The position numbers were made by a program, and so were the translations under genes. Shown in pieces: positions 15,564 through 23,131 of a stretch of 28,920 nt of DNA (position 1 is the first letter of the stretch; each line of letters opens with the position of its first letter). The DNA is taken from positions 1 through 28,920 of the IMG/VR virus record IMGVR_UViG_3300037010_000815; one strand, given 5' to 3'. The notes below the pieces were generated by a model that was given only the letters and a program-made list of their open reading frames with translations, ran no database searches and was not told where the DNA came from. This DNA is from a virus.

Positions 15564-16295
15564 ATGCACGGAATGACCCAAAGACCTACATGGTTGGGGA
15601 GCTTTTATGGAGGGAGTCTCGGCTTTCTGAATTACGAAGTTCTCTCAATTCAAAATGTGCCACACAAGGATCTCGCAAAAGAAGCGGAGCTGATGAGTGT
15701 CAAGTGGTTCGACTATCGTCGGCTACACCCTATGCAGACGACCTATTACTTTGTGAAATGTTACACCGACGCCTACCGCGACTTCTGTCGCAAGGCGATC
15801 AACGCCGAGACAGCCCCATACGTTCGGGCAATTAAGCAGCACGACTTTTTGGAAGCGAAGGAGAAGCTCTCGTTTTGGCGTATGCGTCAACTGTGCGACC
15901 GGATGGGTGTGCGCTATGATTTCTTTCTGAGCTTTGCAATGTCTTGGCTGCACAAGATGATCGGTGACGGCAAGGTGTATCCGCCACGCCCCTCGCAAAT
16001 CATGAACAATGAGGATCTCGTTGCTTCAGCAATGCTGGCGTGGGAAGAGCAGTGTCAGATTTCCATGCAGGTCGCTCGCGACCCATATTATCGCGTACCA
16101 AACTTCGTTGGTAGTAGAGATCAGCAAGCGCACGAGGCTTTCGTCATCGGCCAAGTCAAGTCGCGCAACGTGCCGCAATACTCGCTTCATGCTGCGCTTT
16201 ATCTATATGACGTAGTGAGAATTGAGGAAGCACTACGACACTTTGACGCGAGAGTGGTGAATATGGCAATAAATGAGGTTCGGTTGCCTGGTTAG
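15564..16295 (+). CDS. Unknown replication-region protein
   Basis: 243 residues, with a second ATG at 15573 that is an equally good start; ribosome signals are weak (GCGGA and CGGA). The protein is rich in aromatic and basic residues (FWRMRQLCDRMGVRYDFFLSF around residues 103-123) with mixed helices and no transmembrane stretch. A PPRPSQ motif and a NNEDLVASAMLAWEEQ helix lie in the middle. Placement between PhoH and the Hfq-like and helicase genes, with its own promoter-like element, suggests an early or replication-linked role, perhaps a helicase-loading partner, but I recognise no family. Confidence 0.75.
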   Translation: MHGMTQRPTWLGSFYGGSLGFLNYEVLSIQNVPHKDLAKEAELMSVKWFDYRRLHPMQTTYYFVKCYTDAYRDFCRKAINAETAPYVRAIKQHDFLEAKEKLSFWRMRQLCDRMGVRYDFFLSFAMSWLHKMIGDGKVYPPRPSQIMNNEDLVASAMLAWEEQCQISMQVARDPYYRVPNFVGSRDQQAHEAFVIGQVKSRNVPQYSLHAALYLYDVVRIEEALRHFDARVVNMAINEVRLPG

Positions 16296-16297
16296 AT

Positions 16298-16317
16298 AAG
16301 TCATTACTGACTATAAT
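16298..16317 (+). promoter_or_regulatory. Promoter-like element, copy C (palindrome plus TATAAT)
   Basis: AAGTCA-TTAC-TGACTA at 16298-16313 is 11 of 12 to the ideal palindrome and leads into TATAAT at 16312-16317 at the same offset as copies D and E. No good -35 hexamer is found 16-18 bases upstream, so an activator, or a sigma factor reading the palindrome, may replace it. The leader to the Hfq-like gene would be about 60 bases. Confidence 0.7.
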
Positions 16318-16336
16318 GTGACGGTGTTTCACTTTC

Positions 16337-16371
16337 GATTCAATTCAATGCTTTTTAATTTGATTCAATTC
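16337..16371 (+). repeat. Direct repeat GATTCAATTC in the Hfq-like gene's leader
   Basis: Two perfect copies of GATTCAATTC at 16337-16346 and 16362-16371, spaced 25 bases, the second ending three bases before the AAGGAGG ribosome site. Between them is a T-rich tract. They lie in the predicted leader RNA and could bind a regulator of translation; Hfq itself is known to act on its own leader in E. coli. Function here is a guess. Confidence 0.5.
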
Positions 16372-16386
16372 GCAAGGAGGATTCTC

Positions 16387-16710
16387 ATGCAACAAGATCA
16401 AATTCGCGCCGACCAACAAGCCTATGCCCGTCAGGTCGAAGGAACACTTCATCGTCCTGCCGTAACGCGCAAACCTCTCAAGAGCGCAAATGCACCGAAG
16501 GGTCATGAGGCTTTTCTCAAGGCGCTAGAAGCGTCCGGTCAGATCGTTTACTTTGAAAAGGCCAGTAGCGGCGAGCGCGTGGTCGGCAAGATCAAAACAT
16601 CCGACAAGTACACCATCAGCGTCATAACCGAGGTCGGAACCCGCGTTCTGTTCAAGCATGACGTTTCTGAATTCTTCGCGCCGCGCCAAACGTCAGCCGA
16701 GACGAACTGA
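16387..16710 (+). CDS. Hfq-like (Sm-fold) RNA-binding protein
   Basis: 107 residues from the ATG at 16387, preceded by a perfect AAGGAGG (16374-16380) at six bases. After a basic, flexible N-terminus, residues 40-97 line up with Hfq: HEAFLKAL at 40-47 for the N-terminal helix, GKIKTSDKYTI at 67-77 for the first Sm motif (GQIESFDQFVI in E. coli), and RVLFKHDVS at 86-94 for the second Sm motif (MVYKHAIS). The K-H pair of the proximal RNA-binding face is kept. Hfq rings help small RNAs pair with messages. A phage copy could redirect host RNA control. One residue is inserted between the motifs. The N-terminal extension of about 40 residues is unusual. Confidence 0.7.
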   Translation: MQQDQIRADQQAYARQVEGTLHRPAVTRKPLKSANAPKGHEAFLKALEASGQIVYFEKASSGERVVGKIKTSDKYTISVITEVGTRVLFKHDVSEFFAPRQTSAETN

Positions 16711-16711
16711 T

Positions 16712-18169
16712 ATGAGCGTTATGTGTCCTGCGACGGTGGAAGAATCCGTCGTAAAAATGATTGGCGAAAGTTTCACTGATGCTGCTGCATTAACGAAAAC
16801 GGAAGCAGAAGTGGAGACAGTTGGTTTCTTCAGTATGGACGAAGGGTTTGACGCTGACTTTCAGACCAAGATCGCAGCATTTGCCTGTCGTGATGATGAG
16901 TTTATGCGTCGCGTGGCACACTTGCTCAAGCCAGATTACTTCGAGAATGCCGGTGAAGCCGCGCTGGTGAACATTGCTCTGCGTCACTTTGCTAAATACC
17001 GCTGTGTGCCGGATAACGTCTCGATGGCAGCGGCGATTCGTGAAGACGTTGCAGCAAAGATCATTCGCAAGGATGTGTTGCCGCTGGTCGTCGCGCAACG
17101 CAAGGTTATTTTGCATGACGCGCTGAGAAATCGCGAGTATGTCGAGGACAAGGTGGTTGAGTTCGTGAGACATCAGGCGGTAGGCGCAGCTCTGCTAAAG
17201 TCTGTTGATTTGCGCGATAGGCGGCAGTTCGACAAGATAACCGCACTGATGAAGACAGCTATCGACATCGGGCTAAATGAAGAAGGTGACGGCTACGATT
17301 ACGCCGCCCGCATCGGCGACAGAACGACAGAGCGTCTGGACAAAGTGTCAGGCAAGCGACCGCCGCAAGGCATCACAACCGGCATTGTCAAGATGGATGA
17401 AATGCTCTATCACCGGGGCTGGGGTCGCAAAGAGCTGGCGGCGATCATGGGGGCAGCGAAGGCCGGTAAGACGGCAAGTTTGATTAACTTCGCGCAGGCC
17501 GCGTCACTGGCCGGTTATAATGTCCTGTACGTCACGCTTGAGGTTGGCGCAGGTATTATTGCTGATCGCATGGACGCGAGTATTTCATCGACCATGATGA
17601 AGGAGCTGTCGGACAAGATTCACGGCGTTCGCGAAAAGGTTGAAGAGGCAATGGCGAAAGCTGGTCGTCTGATTATCCACGAATACGCATCTGGCACGAT
17701 GTCGCCCAACATGCTGCGAAAGCTGATTGAGCGCTACAAATCGCCAGGGCGCAATGTTGATGGATCTGTACGCCCGATCACCAAGTTCGATCTGATCGTG
17801 GTTGACTACGCTGACATCATGGCGCCCAACTACCGCACTCAGGACACCATCGAGAACTCAAAGTCGGTCTATGTGGATCTTCGTGCGATTGCATTCGAAG
17901 AGAATGTAGCAATGCTGACAGCTACACAAGCCAACCGCGAGGGTCATAAAGCGGCGGTGGTGAAAGCGGAACACGTCGCAGAGGACTTCAACAAGGTTCG
18001 GACGGTCGACCTGATGATCTCCATCAATAAGACGGAAGAAGAGGCCCGTGATGGCATTGCGCGACTGTATTTCGCCGCCTCACGCAATCAGGAGTCCGGT
18101 TTTACCATAGTCATTAAGCAGAATTTGGCATGTATGCAGTTTGTTACATCCGTCCTGCGAATCGAGTAG
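16712..18169 (+). CDS. Replicative DNA helicase, DnaB/RecA-fold
   Basis: 485 residues from the ATG at 16712, one base after the Hfq-like stop; the frame is open upstream to 16658 but that overlaps the previous gene. An N-terminal helical domain (about 1-190) precedes a RecA-type core: Walker A GAAKAGKT at 247-254, VLYVTLEVG at 271-279, Walker B LIVVDYADIM at 361-370, and the TATQANREG motif at 393-401 that senses nucleotide or DNA in DnaB-type helicases. It would unwind the fork with the primase encoded just downstream. The phage presumably also uses its own polymerase (28032). I see no separate helicase loader. Confidence 0.9.
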   Translation: MSVMCPATVEESVVKMIGESFTDAAALTKTEAEVETVGFFSMDEGFDADFQTKIAAFACRDDEFMRRVAHLLKPDYFENAGEAALVNIALRHFAKYRCVPDNVSMAAAIREDVAAKIIRKDVLPLVVAQRKVILHDALRNREYVEDKVVEFVRHQAVGAALLKSVDLRDRRQFDKITALMKTAIDIGLNEEGDGYDYAARIGDRTTERLDKVSGKRPPQGITTGIVKMDEMLYHRGWGRKELAAIMGAAKAGKTASLINFAQAASLAGYNVLYVTLEVGAGIIADRMDASISSTMMKELSDKIHGVREKVEEAMAKAGRLIIHEYASGTMSPNMLRKLIERYKSPGRNVDGSVRPITKFDLIVVDYADIMAPNYRTQDTIENSKSVYVDLRAIAFEENVAMLTATQANREGHKAAVVKAEHVAEDFNKVRTVDLMISINKTEEEARDGIARLYFAASRNQESGFTIVIKQNLACMQFVTSVLRIE

Positions 18170-18221
18170 TCGCCCCCTGAGTTTTGCTTTTATCGTAGCG
18201 GTAATCACAAAGGGAATCGTC

Positions 18222-18410
18222 ATGGAATCGAAAGTTATCGAAGATGCAATCGCCAAGGTTAGAGGCAACGGGTTCTACAGTGGCGCAACTGAGCGGCGTC
18301 TACGTCGCATTGTTGCCAACTTGAGAGTCTGCGGCATCAGTTGTGATCTGATGATCGCTGAGATAATTATGGACTTCTGGGCAACGGTTAGCGTTGAATA
18401 CGATGAATGA
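18222..18410 (+). CDS. Small protein between helicase and primase, unknown
   Basis: 62 residues from the ATG at 18222, with AAAGGGA at 18209-18215 seven bases upstream. The frame is open further upstream but that part overlaps the helicase. The sequence is helical and mixed in charge (GATERRLRRIVANLRVCGIS near 22-41) with no motif. It overlaps the primase start by eight bases, so it is probably co-translated with it. A helicase-primase linker or loader role would fit the position but nothing in the sequence proves it. Confidence 0.68.
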   Translation: MESKVIEDAIAKVRGNGFYSGATERRLRRIVANLRVCGISCDLMIAEIIMDFWATVSVEYDE

Positions 18411-19476
18411 AGATTTGGGTGAAATTCTTGAATCTATTGATGTCGAGTATTGGCTTGATAGGGAAGGTGTCGATTATAAGAAGACGCGAGGCGCCCGTGG
18501 GCTTCAGGCAAACGTTAAAGAATGTCCATGCTGCGGAAATTCAAACTGGAAAGTGTATATAGGACTAGATACAGGGCTTGGAAACTGTTTCGTTTGCGAG
18601 AAGAAATTTAATCTCTGGAGCTTCATACGCTCCAGCTTGGGTACGCTTTCCAATCGTGAGGTCATCGAGCATATCAAGACGGTGGCGCGTGAGCAGGGCT
18701 GGCGACCGGCGCGAATAAAGCCCGTTGCTGTAAATTTGAAAACCGATCTGATACTGCCGGCGTCAGAGGTGTTGCCGATCAACGGGCGTAATTTGAAGTA
18801 CCTGGAAAATCGCAGTATTACGCTCGACATCGCCAAGTATTTCAGTATGCGCTTCTCAATGAATGGCGTTTTCAAGTACAGGGATGAGGAGGGCAGAAAT
18901 CGTGTTCAAGACTATTCGAAAAGGATCATTCTTCCAGTCTTTGACCTTGATGGGGATTTGGTCAGTTTTCAGGGCCGGGACATTACTGGCAACGCAGAGA
19001 AAAAGTACCTATTCCCGCCGGGTTTCGCTTCGACAGGCGCTCACCTCTACAACGGTCAGAACGCGCATGGCGCGAAAGATATAGTAATAGGGGAAGGCGC
19101 ATTCGACGTGGCGGCAACCAAGATCGCGCTCGATGGTCAGTCTGAGCTGCGAAGCGTTGTGCCTGTTGGCTCGTTCGGCAAGCACTTATCTCACGGCGAC
19201 GACGAAAGTCAGTTAGACAAACTCTTGCGCTTGCAAGAGGGCGGTTTGGAGCGCATCACGATCATGTGGGACTCAGAAAAGGCAGCATTGGAGGCGGCGG
19301 CCGAGACGGGTCTGCTGCTTCGCAAGTACGGATTCATCGCGCGAATCGCGGTGTTGCCAAAAGATCGCGACCCGAACGAAGTGGCGCCAAGCGTGGTGCG
19401 TGATGCGTATTGGAAGGCTGAGGTAGTCAACGAGAGTGTCGCGATGCGCCTGCGTCTGGCAAAAAGAATTGCTTAG
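18403..19476 (+). CDS. DNA primase with zinc finger and TOPRIM domain
   Basis: 357 residues. A CHC2-like zinc finger is formed by C41-x2-C44 and C62-x2-C65. The TOPRIM core has E231 in IVIGEGAFDVAATK (227-240) and D290 in ITIMWDSEKAA (285-295); DPNE at 323-326 is a typical primase tail motif. It makes the RNA primers for lagging-strand synthesis. The ATG at 18403 overlaps the small upstream gene; a TTG at 18394 is possible but unlikely. No helicase domain is fused (unlike T7 gp4), which fits the separate helicase gene. After its stop lies a 100-base control region. Confidence 0.92.
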   Translation: MNEDLGEILESIDVEYWLDREGVDYKKTRGARGLQANVKECPCCGNSNWKVYIGLDTGLGNCFVCEKKFNLWSFIRSSLGTLSNREVIEHIKTVAREQGWRPARIKPVAVNLKTDLILPASEVLPINGRNLKYLENRSITLDIAKYFSMRFSMNGVFKYRDEEGRNRVQDYSKRIILPVFDLDGDLVSFQGRDITGNAEKKYLFPPGFASTGAHLYNGQNAHGAKDIVIGEGAFDVAATKIALDGQSELRSVVPVGSFGKHLSHGDDESQLDKLLRLQEGGLERITIMWDSEKAALEAAAETGLLLRKYGFIARIAVLPKDRDPNEVAPSVVRDAYWKAEVVNESVAMRLRLAKRIA

Positions 19477-19518
19477 GAAAGTTATGAGGATAAGTCGTAG
19501 GTGACTATACTTTCCTGA
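19473..19518 (+). promoter_or_regulatory. Promoter-like element, copy E, within a flanking inverted repeat
   Basis: AAGTCG-TAGG-TGACTA (19492-19507) leads into TATACT (19506-19511) at the same offset as copies C and D. The element is flanked by AGGAAAG (19475-19481) and CTTTCCT (19510-19516), a seven-base inverted repeat. The 33 bases 19486-19518 are nearly copied at 25177-25209 (25 of 33 identical by hand alignment). A start near 19519 would give a leader of about 58 bases for the WGR-domain gene. The inverted repeat overlaps the end of the primase gene. Confidence 0.6.
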
Positions 19519-19576
19519 GATTGATATGTATTATTAAATCATTGAAATTAAGCGTGAATGACGCGAGGGAGGGCGG

Positions 19577-20059
19577 GTGGAAATTTTAGTGGAGGCTCGA
19601 TACCTCAAACACGGCGGCGGTACAAAATTCTACGAGGCAATCGAATTTTACAATGTGATCGCAAAGAAGTTTGTTCTGGTAAAGCGATGGGGAAGTCTTA
19701 ATCTGAAGTACGGTGGTGGTCGAACGAAAATCGAGACGTATGATGATATTCGTCAATGTCAAGATGCGGCGGGAAAGATTCTGCGCGAGAAAAGAAGCCA
19801 TTCTTACGACATCACTAGAGAGACATTTGGGCTGCACGGCGCAGAGAGTCACATAGATACGGATGCGCTGCGTTCGACATTGATATCGCATTACAACATA
19901 GACGCCGCCGATAAAATTGTGTCGGCGCTAGGCGTCGTAGATTTTGCCCCTTCGGGCCACGCCCTTGTCGACGCCCTTGTCGACGCCCTTGTCGACGATG
20001 TTGTGGACGAAGAGTCGGCGCCCGAACTTGAGCGCGGCGATGATTGGGGTTCCTGGTGA
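19577..20059 (+). CDS. WGR-domain protein
   Basis: 160 residues starting at GTG 19577, supported by GAGGGAGGG just upstream; a later GTG at 19589 is possible. Residues about 15-75 form a WGR domain: FYEAIEFYN, VLVKRWGSLNLKYGGGRTKI (33-52) and an aligned helix with K-I-L-R-E-K-R. WGR domains bind DNA ends or nicks in PARP proteins and occur beside ligases in bacteria. The C-terminus has an acidic tandem A-L-V-D repeat. Its operon continues through two unknown genes to an ATP-dependent ligase, so nick recognition or a ligase partner role is an attractive inference. There is no catalytic domain. Confidence 0.8.
   Translation: MEILVEARYLKHGGGTKFYEAIEFYNVIAKKFVLVKRWGSLNLKYGGGRTKIETYDDIRQCQDAAGKILREKRSHSYDITRETFGLHGAESHIDTDALRSTLISHYNIDAADKIVSALGVVDFAPSGHALVDALVDALVDDVVDEESAPELERGDDWGSW
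19961..20008 (+). repeat. 12-base tandem repeat in the WGR gene
   Basis: GCCCTTGTCGAC occurs three times exactly in a row (19961-19972, 19973-19984, 19985-19996), followed by a degenerate fourth unit. It encodes A-L-V-D three times, then D-V-V-D. As each unit is four codons, copy-number change by slippage would keep the frame, so the length may vary between related phages. Confidence 0.9.
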
Positions 20060-20069
20060 GGAGAGACAA

Positions 20070-20729
20070 ATGAGCGAACAACTTGTAGATGAAATGGTTT
20101 ACCCACCAAAGATGAGCGAGGGCGGCATCAACGCTTACTATTTGGACGATTGCGCTGCGGTTGGTCATCGTCCGAATTATGCCGTCTGTCTTAACAAGGC
20201 CAACGCACTGAAACGCGACGGTACACTGCACGGATCCGAATGCGAAACGGCTATTCGTCACAAGACATGTAAGGCGCTGGCGCTGCGAAAGGAAGAGCTT
20301 AAGGCAGGCAGGGCGATCTATTTCGTTCATCGCGACAAGTTGCGAGCGTTTAACGAGGAGCGAGATGCGAAGGCAAGGCCGGTGGTCAGCGAGCGCTCCA
20401 AGCAACACACGCCGAACATCGTTAAACCCGCACCGAAGAAGGAAGAGCATTTTCCAAAATTCACACCGAAGAAGGAAGAACATTTTCTCGACGCGAAGAC
20501 TGGAGACTACGCCGATGCTCTCAATGCCTCGCTGCAAGCGAATGCGGTATCTAATGAGCTGGAGCGTTTGTCGCAGAAGCCGGTTGAAGAAAAGCCAGTT
20601 GCGTCAATCATTACTTCAGCACAACAGTCGAAACCAGAACCAGAAGTAGAGAACGTATCGGTCAAGGCTGGTATGAGCATGGTCGAGATCGCAAGAATGC
20701 GCTTGGCCGCGAAACAACCCGTAATTTAA
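20070..20729 (+). CDS. Unknown protein with flexible, lysine- and glutamate-rich tail
   Basis: 219 residues from the ATG at 20070, chosen for the GAGGAGAG ribosome site just upstream; the open frame reaches back into the WGR gene but that part is a shadow. The N-terminal 110 residues look globular, with cysteines at C28, C41, C59 and C68 and a basic helix. The rest is low-complexity and includes a duplicated PKKEEHF unit. The C-terminal segment (MSMVEIARMRLAAKQP) may be a short binding motif. I recognise no family. Location in the ligase operon suggests a DNA-replication helper. Confidence 0.75.
   Translation: MSEQLVDEMVYPPKMSEGGINAYYLDDCAAVGHRPNYAVCLNKANALKRDGTLHGSECETAIRHKTCKALALRKEELKAGRAIYFVHRDKLRAFNEERDAKARPVVSERSKQHTPNIVKPAPKKEEHFPKFTPKKEEHFLDAKTGDYADALNASLQANAVSNELERLSQKPVEEKPVASIITSAQQSKPEPEVENVSVKAGMSMVEIARMRLAAKQPVI
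20431..20486 (+). repeat. 33-base tandem duplication inside the 20070 gene
   Basis: CACCGAAGAAGGAAGA begins at 20431 and again at 20464; the shared 23-base unit differs at one base. It duplicates eleven codons (P-K-K-E-E-H-F shared), so the frame is kept. The near identity suggests a recent event in a disordered linker. Confidence 0.85.
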
Positions 20730-20747
20730 CCACAAGGAGAGTAAGTC

Positions 20748-21086
20748 ATGAGTGAGCAAACGCAAGAAAACAAACGGAGTCTGGTTGAGGCCAACCTTGA
20801 CGAATTTAACGTCAATGTCAGTAAGGCATTGGTGATGATGTCCAAACAAAGTCAAGCCTTGTTGGAAGAGGGCGACGCGCCTAACGCCGCGTCTATCGTC
20901 GCGGTGGCGCTGGCTGCTGCACTGACGGCGGCAGACTTAGTGACAACACTGGCGGTTAGCGTTCAAAATGATGCGGTCATTGATTTAATGTTGGAGGATG
21001 TCATGAAAGACATGAAGAGTCGCGCACACACTGGCTTTGACCGCTTCAAGGAAAAACTCGCGACGACGAAAGCGGAGCCGGCGTAA
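20748..21086 (+). CDS. Unknown alanine-rich helical protein
   Basis: 112 residues with AAGGAGA before the ATG. It is predicted almost all helical, with an alanine-rich centre (SIVAVALAAALTAADLVTTL, about 49-68) that is amphipathic rather than a convincing membrane helix, and a basic C-terminus. The stop overlaps the ligase ATG by one base, implying coupled translation with the ligase. AAGTCA at 20743-20748 abuts the ATG and is part of a weak match to the recurring palindrome. No family is recognised. Confidence 0.75.
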   Translation: MSEQTQENKRSLVEANLDEFNVNVSKALVMMSKQSQALLEEGDAPNAASIVAVALAAALTAADLVTTLAVSVQNDAVIDLMLEDVMKDMKSRAHTGFDRFKEKLATTKAEPA

Positions 21087-22462
21087 TGAACTCAAGCGAA
21101 ATTTATGCTGCTATCGAGCGCATCGCCAGCACAGCGAGCAAGAATGAGAAGGAGCTGCTAGTCAAACAGTTCAGCGCCTTTCCGAGCTTTGTTCGCGTTC
21201 TTGAGTATGCCTACAATCCGTTCAAGACTTACGGCGTCGTTCCAGAAAACCCGCGCGGCAAATGGGCGCAAGAAGGCGATGGGATTGAATTTGACGACAA
21301 GACCTGGAAGATTCTCGACGCCCTGATTGCGCGAAGTCTCACAGGCGCAGCCGCGCGGGCCGCTATCGAGGCTGAGTTCAAGCGCCTGACTGAAGATTCA
21401 GCCGAATTGCTTTATCGCATCGTCAAGAAGGATCTTCGCGCAGGTTTCTCTGAATCGACTTGCAATAAGGCGGTCAAGGGTTTGATTCCAGACTTCCCCT
21501 ACATGCGCTGCTCCTTGACCAAAGACGTCGACCTCGCTGCTTGGCCGTGGGAGGATGGCGTGTTCAGCCAAGAGAAGGCCGACGGCATGTTCGCCAATGT
21601 CGATCACGAATACGGCGGTCTGGTGCGAATCACGTCACGTCAGGGTTCCGAGTTCTCTATTGAGAAGTTCGAGACGCTGGCGAACGAGGTTCGCGCACGT
21701 CTAGCAGAAGGTTGCCAGAATCACGGCGAGATTGTCGTGCTGCGTGATGGTGTGGTGTGTGAGCGTCAGATCGGCAATGGCATTCTGAACAGCGTGTTGA
21801 GCGGCGGTGACTTTGCCGAGAATGAAAAGCCGATGTACTTTGTCTGGGATCAAATCCCGCTGAATGCCGTCGTAACGAAGGGTAGGTACAGGGTCGCCTA
21901 CCGTCAACGCATTACGGGCGTAATAAAGCAATTGAAGGCGGTGCCTGGCAGCTCTATTGCGCTGATTCCGACTAAGATCGTGCGCTCCTTGTCCGATGCG
22001 CTCGCGCATTACCGCGAATTGCTGACGAGTGGTAAAGAAGGCACGGTAATCAAACATCCCGAAGCTATATGGAGGGATGGCACCAGCAAGGAGCAGATCA
22101 AGCTCAAGTTGGAAGTGGATGTTGACCTTAAAATTGTCGGCATTGTTTCGGGTAGTCCAGGTACTAAGACAGAAGGCCGAGCCGGTTCATTTACATGCGT
22201 GACGAGTTGCGGCCAGCTTCAGGTGAACGTGGCCGTCAAGAACGAGAGACTCCGTGACAGGGTAGATGCTAATCCGAGTGACTACATTGGTCGCATCATC
22301 GTTGTGCGGGCCAATTCGATTCTGCCTCCATCCGAAAGCAATGAGTTCCACTCACTGTTTCTGCCGCGCATGGCTGAAGGCGATTATCGCGTCGATAAGA
22401 CTGAGCCAGATAGTCTGCAACGGGTTCGCGATCAGTTTGAATCTGCCGTGAGGGCCGCATAA
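21086..22462 (+). CDS. lig: ATP-dependent DNA ligase
   Basis: 458 residues. The adenylation core has motif I E-K164-A-D-G (the lysine that carries AMP), motif III with E215 in NHGEIVVL, motif IV EGTVIKHP (318-325) and motif V IKLKLE with K339 and K341, followed by an OB-fold region (VDLKIVGIVSGSPGT). An N-terminal helical part (about 1-150) matches the DNA-binding part of T4-like ligases. It seals nicks in replicated DNA using ATP, independent of the host's NAD-dependent enzyme. The ATG overlaps the preceding stop and the next gene again overlaps by one base. Confidence 0.93.
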   Translation: MNSSEIYAAIERIASTASKNEKELLVKQFSAFPSFVRVLEYAYNPFKTYGVVPENPRGKWAQEGDGIEFDDKTWKILDALIARSLTGAAARAAIEAEFKRLTEDSAELLYRIVKKDLRAGFSESTCNKAVKGLIPDFPYMRCSLTKDVDLAAWPWEDGVFSQEKADGMFANVDHEYGGLVRITSRQGSEFSIEKFETLANEVRARLAEGCQNHGEIVVLRDGVVCERQIGNGILNSVLSGGDFAENEKPMYFVWDQIPLNAVVTKGRYRVAYRQRITGVIKQLKAVPGSSIALIPTKIVRSLSDALAHYRELLTSGKEGTVIKHPEAIWRDGTSKEQIKLKLEVDVDLKIVGIVSGSPGTKTEGRAGSFTCVTSCGQLQVNVAVKNERLRDRVDANPSDYIGRIIVVRANSILPPSESNEFHSLFLPRMAEGDYRVDKTEPDSLQRVRDQFESAVRAA

Positions 22463-22692
22463 TGAATGAAATGAGTCAGGCAGAGTTTGAAGCGCTCAAG
22501 CTGACATTCCCCTGGACATCGCGAACGCTAGTTGTGGGTATTGGTGGCATTGTTCAGGTGATTGACAGAAACGGGAACGAGGTGCCGTTGTTTGCCATGA
22601 CGCGATTCCTCGAAGTTATCACGCGCAAGTTGGAAAAGAAACCGTCCTCGCAAGAGGAACCGCAAGCAGCATCAAGCAGCATCTTGAGATAG
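22462..22692 (+). CDS. Small protein after the ligase, unknown
   Basis: 76 residues starting on the last base of the ligase stop (TAATG). The middle reads as a small beta-rich unit (RTLVVGIGGIVQVIDRNGNE, 21-40) followed by a helix and a short low-complexity end coded by a duplicated AAGCAGCATC. It is presumably co-expressed with the ligase. No motif is recognised. Confidence 0.68.
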   Translation: MNEMSQAEFEALKLTFPWTSRTLVVGIGGIVQVIDRNGNEVPLFAMTRFLEVITRKLEKKPSSQEEPQAASSSILR

Positions 22693-22712
22693 TTATTACT
22701 AAAGGAGGTTGC

Positions 22713-22991
22713 ATGATTATCGCTAAATGGATTTATCGCATTATGTGGGTGTTAGTTTTGGTCTTTCTCGCTATGGTTCTCGGCCTGTGGCAATACGTCG
22801 GCGCCATCGCGCTGATTGTTGCGCTGGTATTCTCGCGCAGCGTGGTTGATTACGGCGAGTTTGCGGATCACGTCGCCGGTCTTCATGAGACGGCACGAGA
22901 AATAGTAGAGGCGGGTGAGCGTAACGCGCTTGAGTACGCGCGATTGCTTGCTGAACTTCACCAACATCCAGAGAAGGAAAAAAGCGCGTAA
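22713..22991 (+). CDS. Small inner-membrane protein with two helices
   Basis: 92 residues with a strong AAAGGAGG ribosome site. Two hydrophobic helices lie at about 8-25 (YRIMWVLVLVFLAMVLGL) and 28-44, then a charged helical tail (HETAREIVEAGERNALEYAR). The topology would place both ends on the cytoplasmic side. It is a holin-like layout, but its place at the end of the ligase operon, far from the endolysin, argues for another role, such as anchoring replication at the membrane or host take-over. Function unknown. Confidence 0.72.
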   Translation: MIIAKWIYRIMWVLVLVFLAMVLGLWQYVGAIALIVALVFSRSVVDYGEFADHVAGLHETAREIVEAGERNALEYARLLAELHQHPEKEKSA

Positions 22992-23011
22992 CTGTGATAA
23001 TTGGCATTTCG

Positions 23012-23038
23012 AAAGCGAGCTTTACGCTCGCTTTTTTT
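23012..23038 (+). terminator. Strong Rho-independent terminator after the ligase operon
   Basis: A nine-pair perfect stem (AAAGCGAGC / GCTCGCTTT) with a five-base loop is followed by a run of T (23032-23038 in total). It ends the unit that began upstream of the WGR gene and isolates the following control region. Confidence 0.93.
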
Positions 23039-23045
23039 GTTGCGC

Positions 23046-23121
23046 TTAGGAAATGTGAATTGTGAAGTTGTGATTCCTGACAATCATACGTATGATGTGA
23101 AACATTAGTCACTAATGACGA
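23046..23121. promoter_or_regulatory. Dense control region before the CobT-like gene, with copy G
   Basis: Between the terminator and the CobT-like gene lie three symmetric signals: TTAGGAAA (23046-23053) facing TTCCTGA (23074-23080); a perfect 14-base palindrome ATCATACGTATGAT (23083-23096); and TAGTCA-CTAA-TGACGA (23106-23121), whose core GTCA-N4-TGAC is perfect. The AGGAAA/TTCCT pair also flanks copy E. No clear -10 box is seen. Several dimeric regulators, or one with tandem sites, could act here. Confidence 0.55.
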
Positions 23122-23131
23122 GGGGAAATAA

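Noticed and set aside
18173-18190. TAGTCG and TGAGTT in the gap after the helicase as a palindrome copy
   Set aside because: The spacer is five bases instead of four and both halves are weak.
19815-20537. Minus-strand frame of 240 residues
   Set aside because: It crosses two plus-strand genes with good starts and includes a translated 12-base tandem repeat; composition looks like a shadow.
22690-22705. TAGTTATTACTA after the small post-ligase gene as a palindrome copy
   Set aside because: It shares only the TTAC centre and part of the left half, overlaps a stop codon and has no TGAC on the right.
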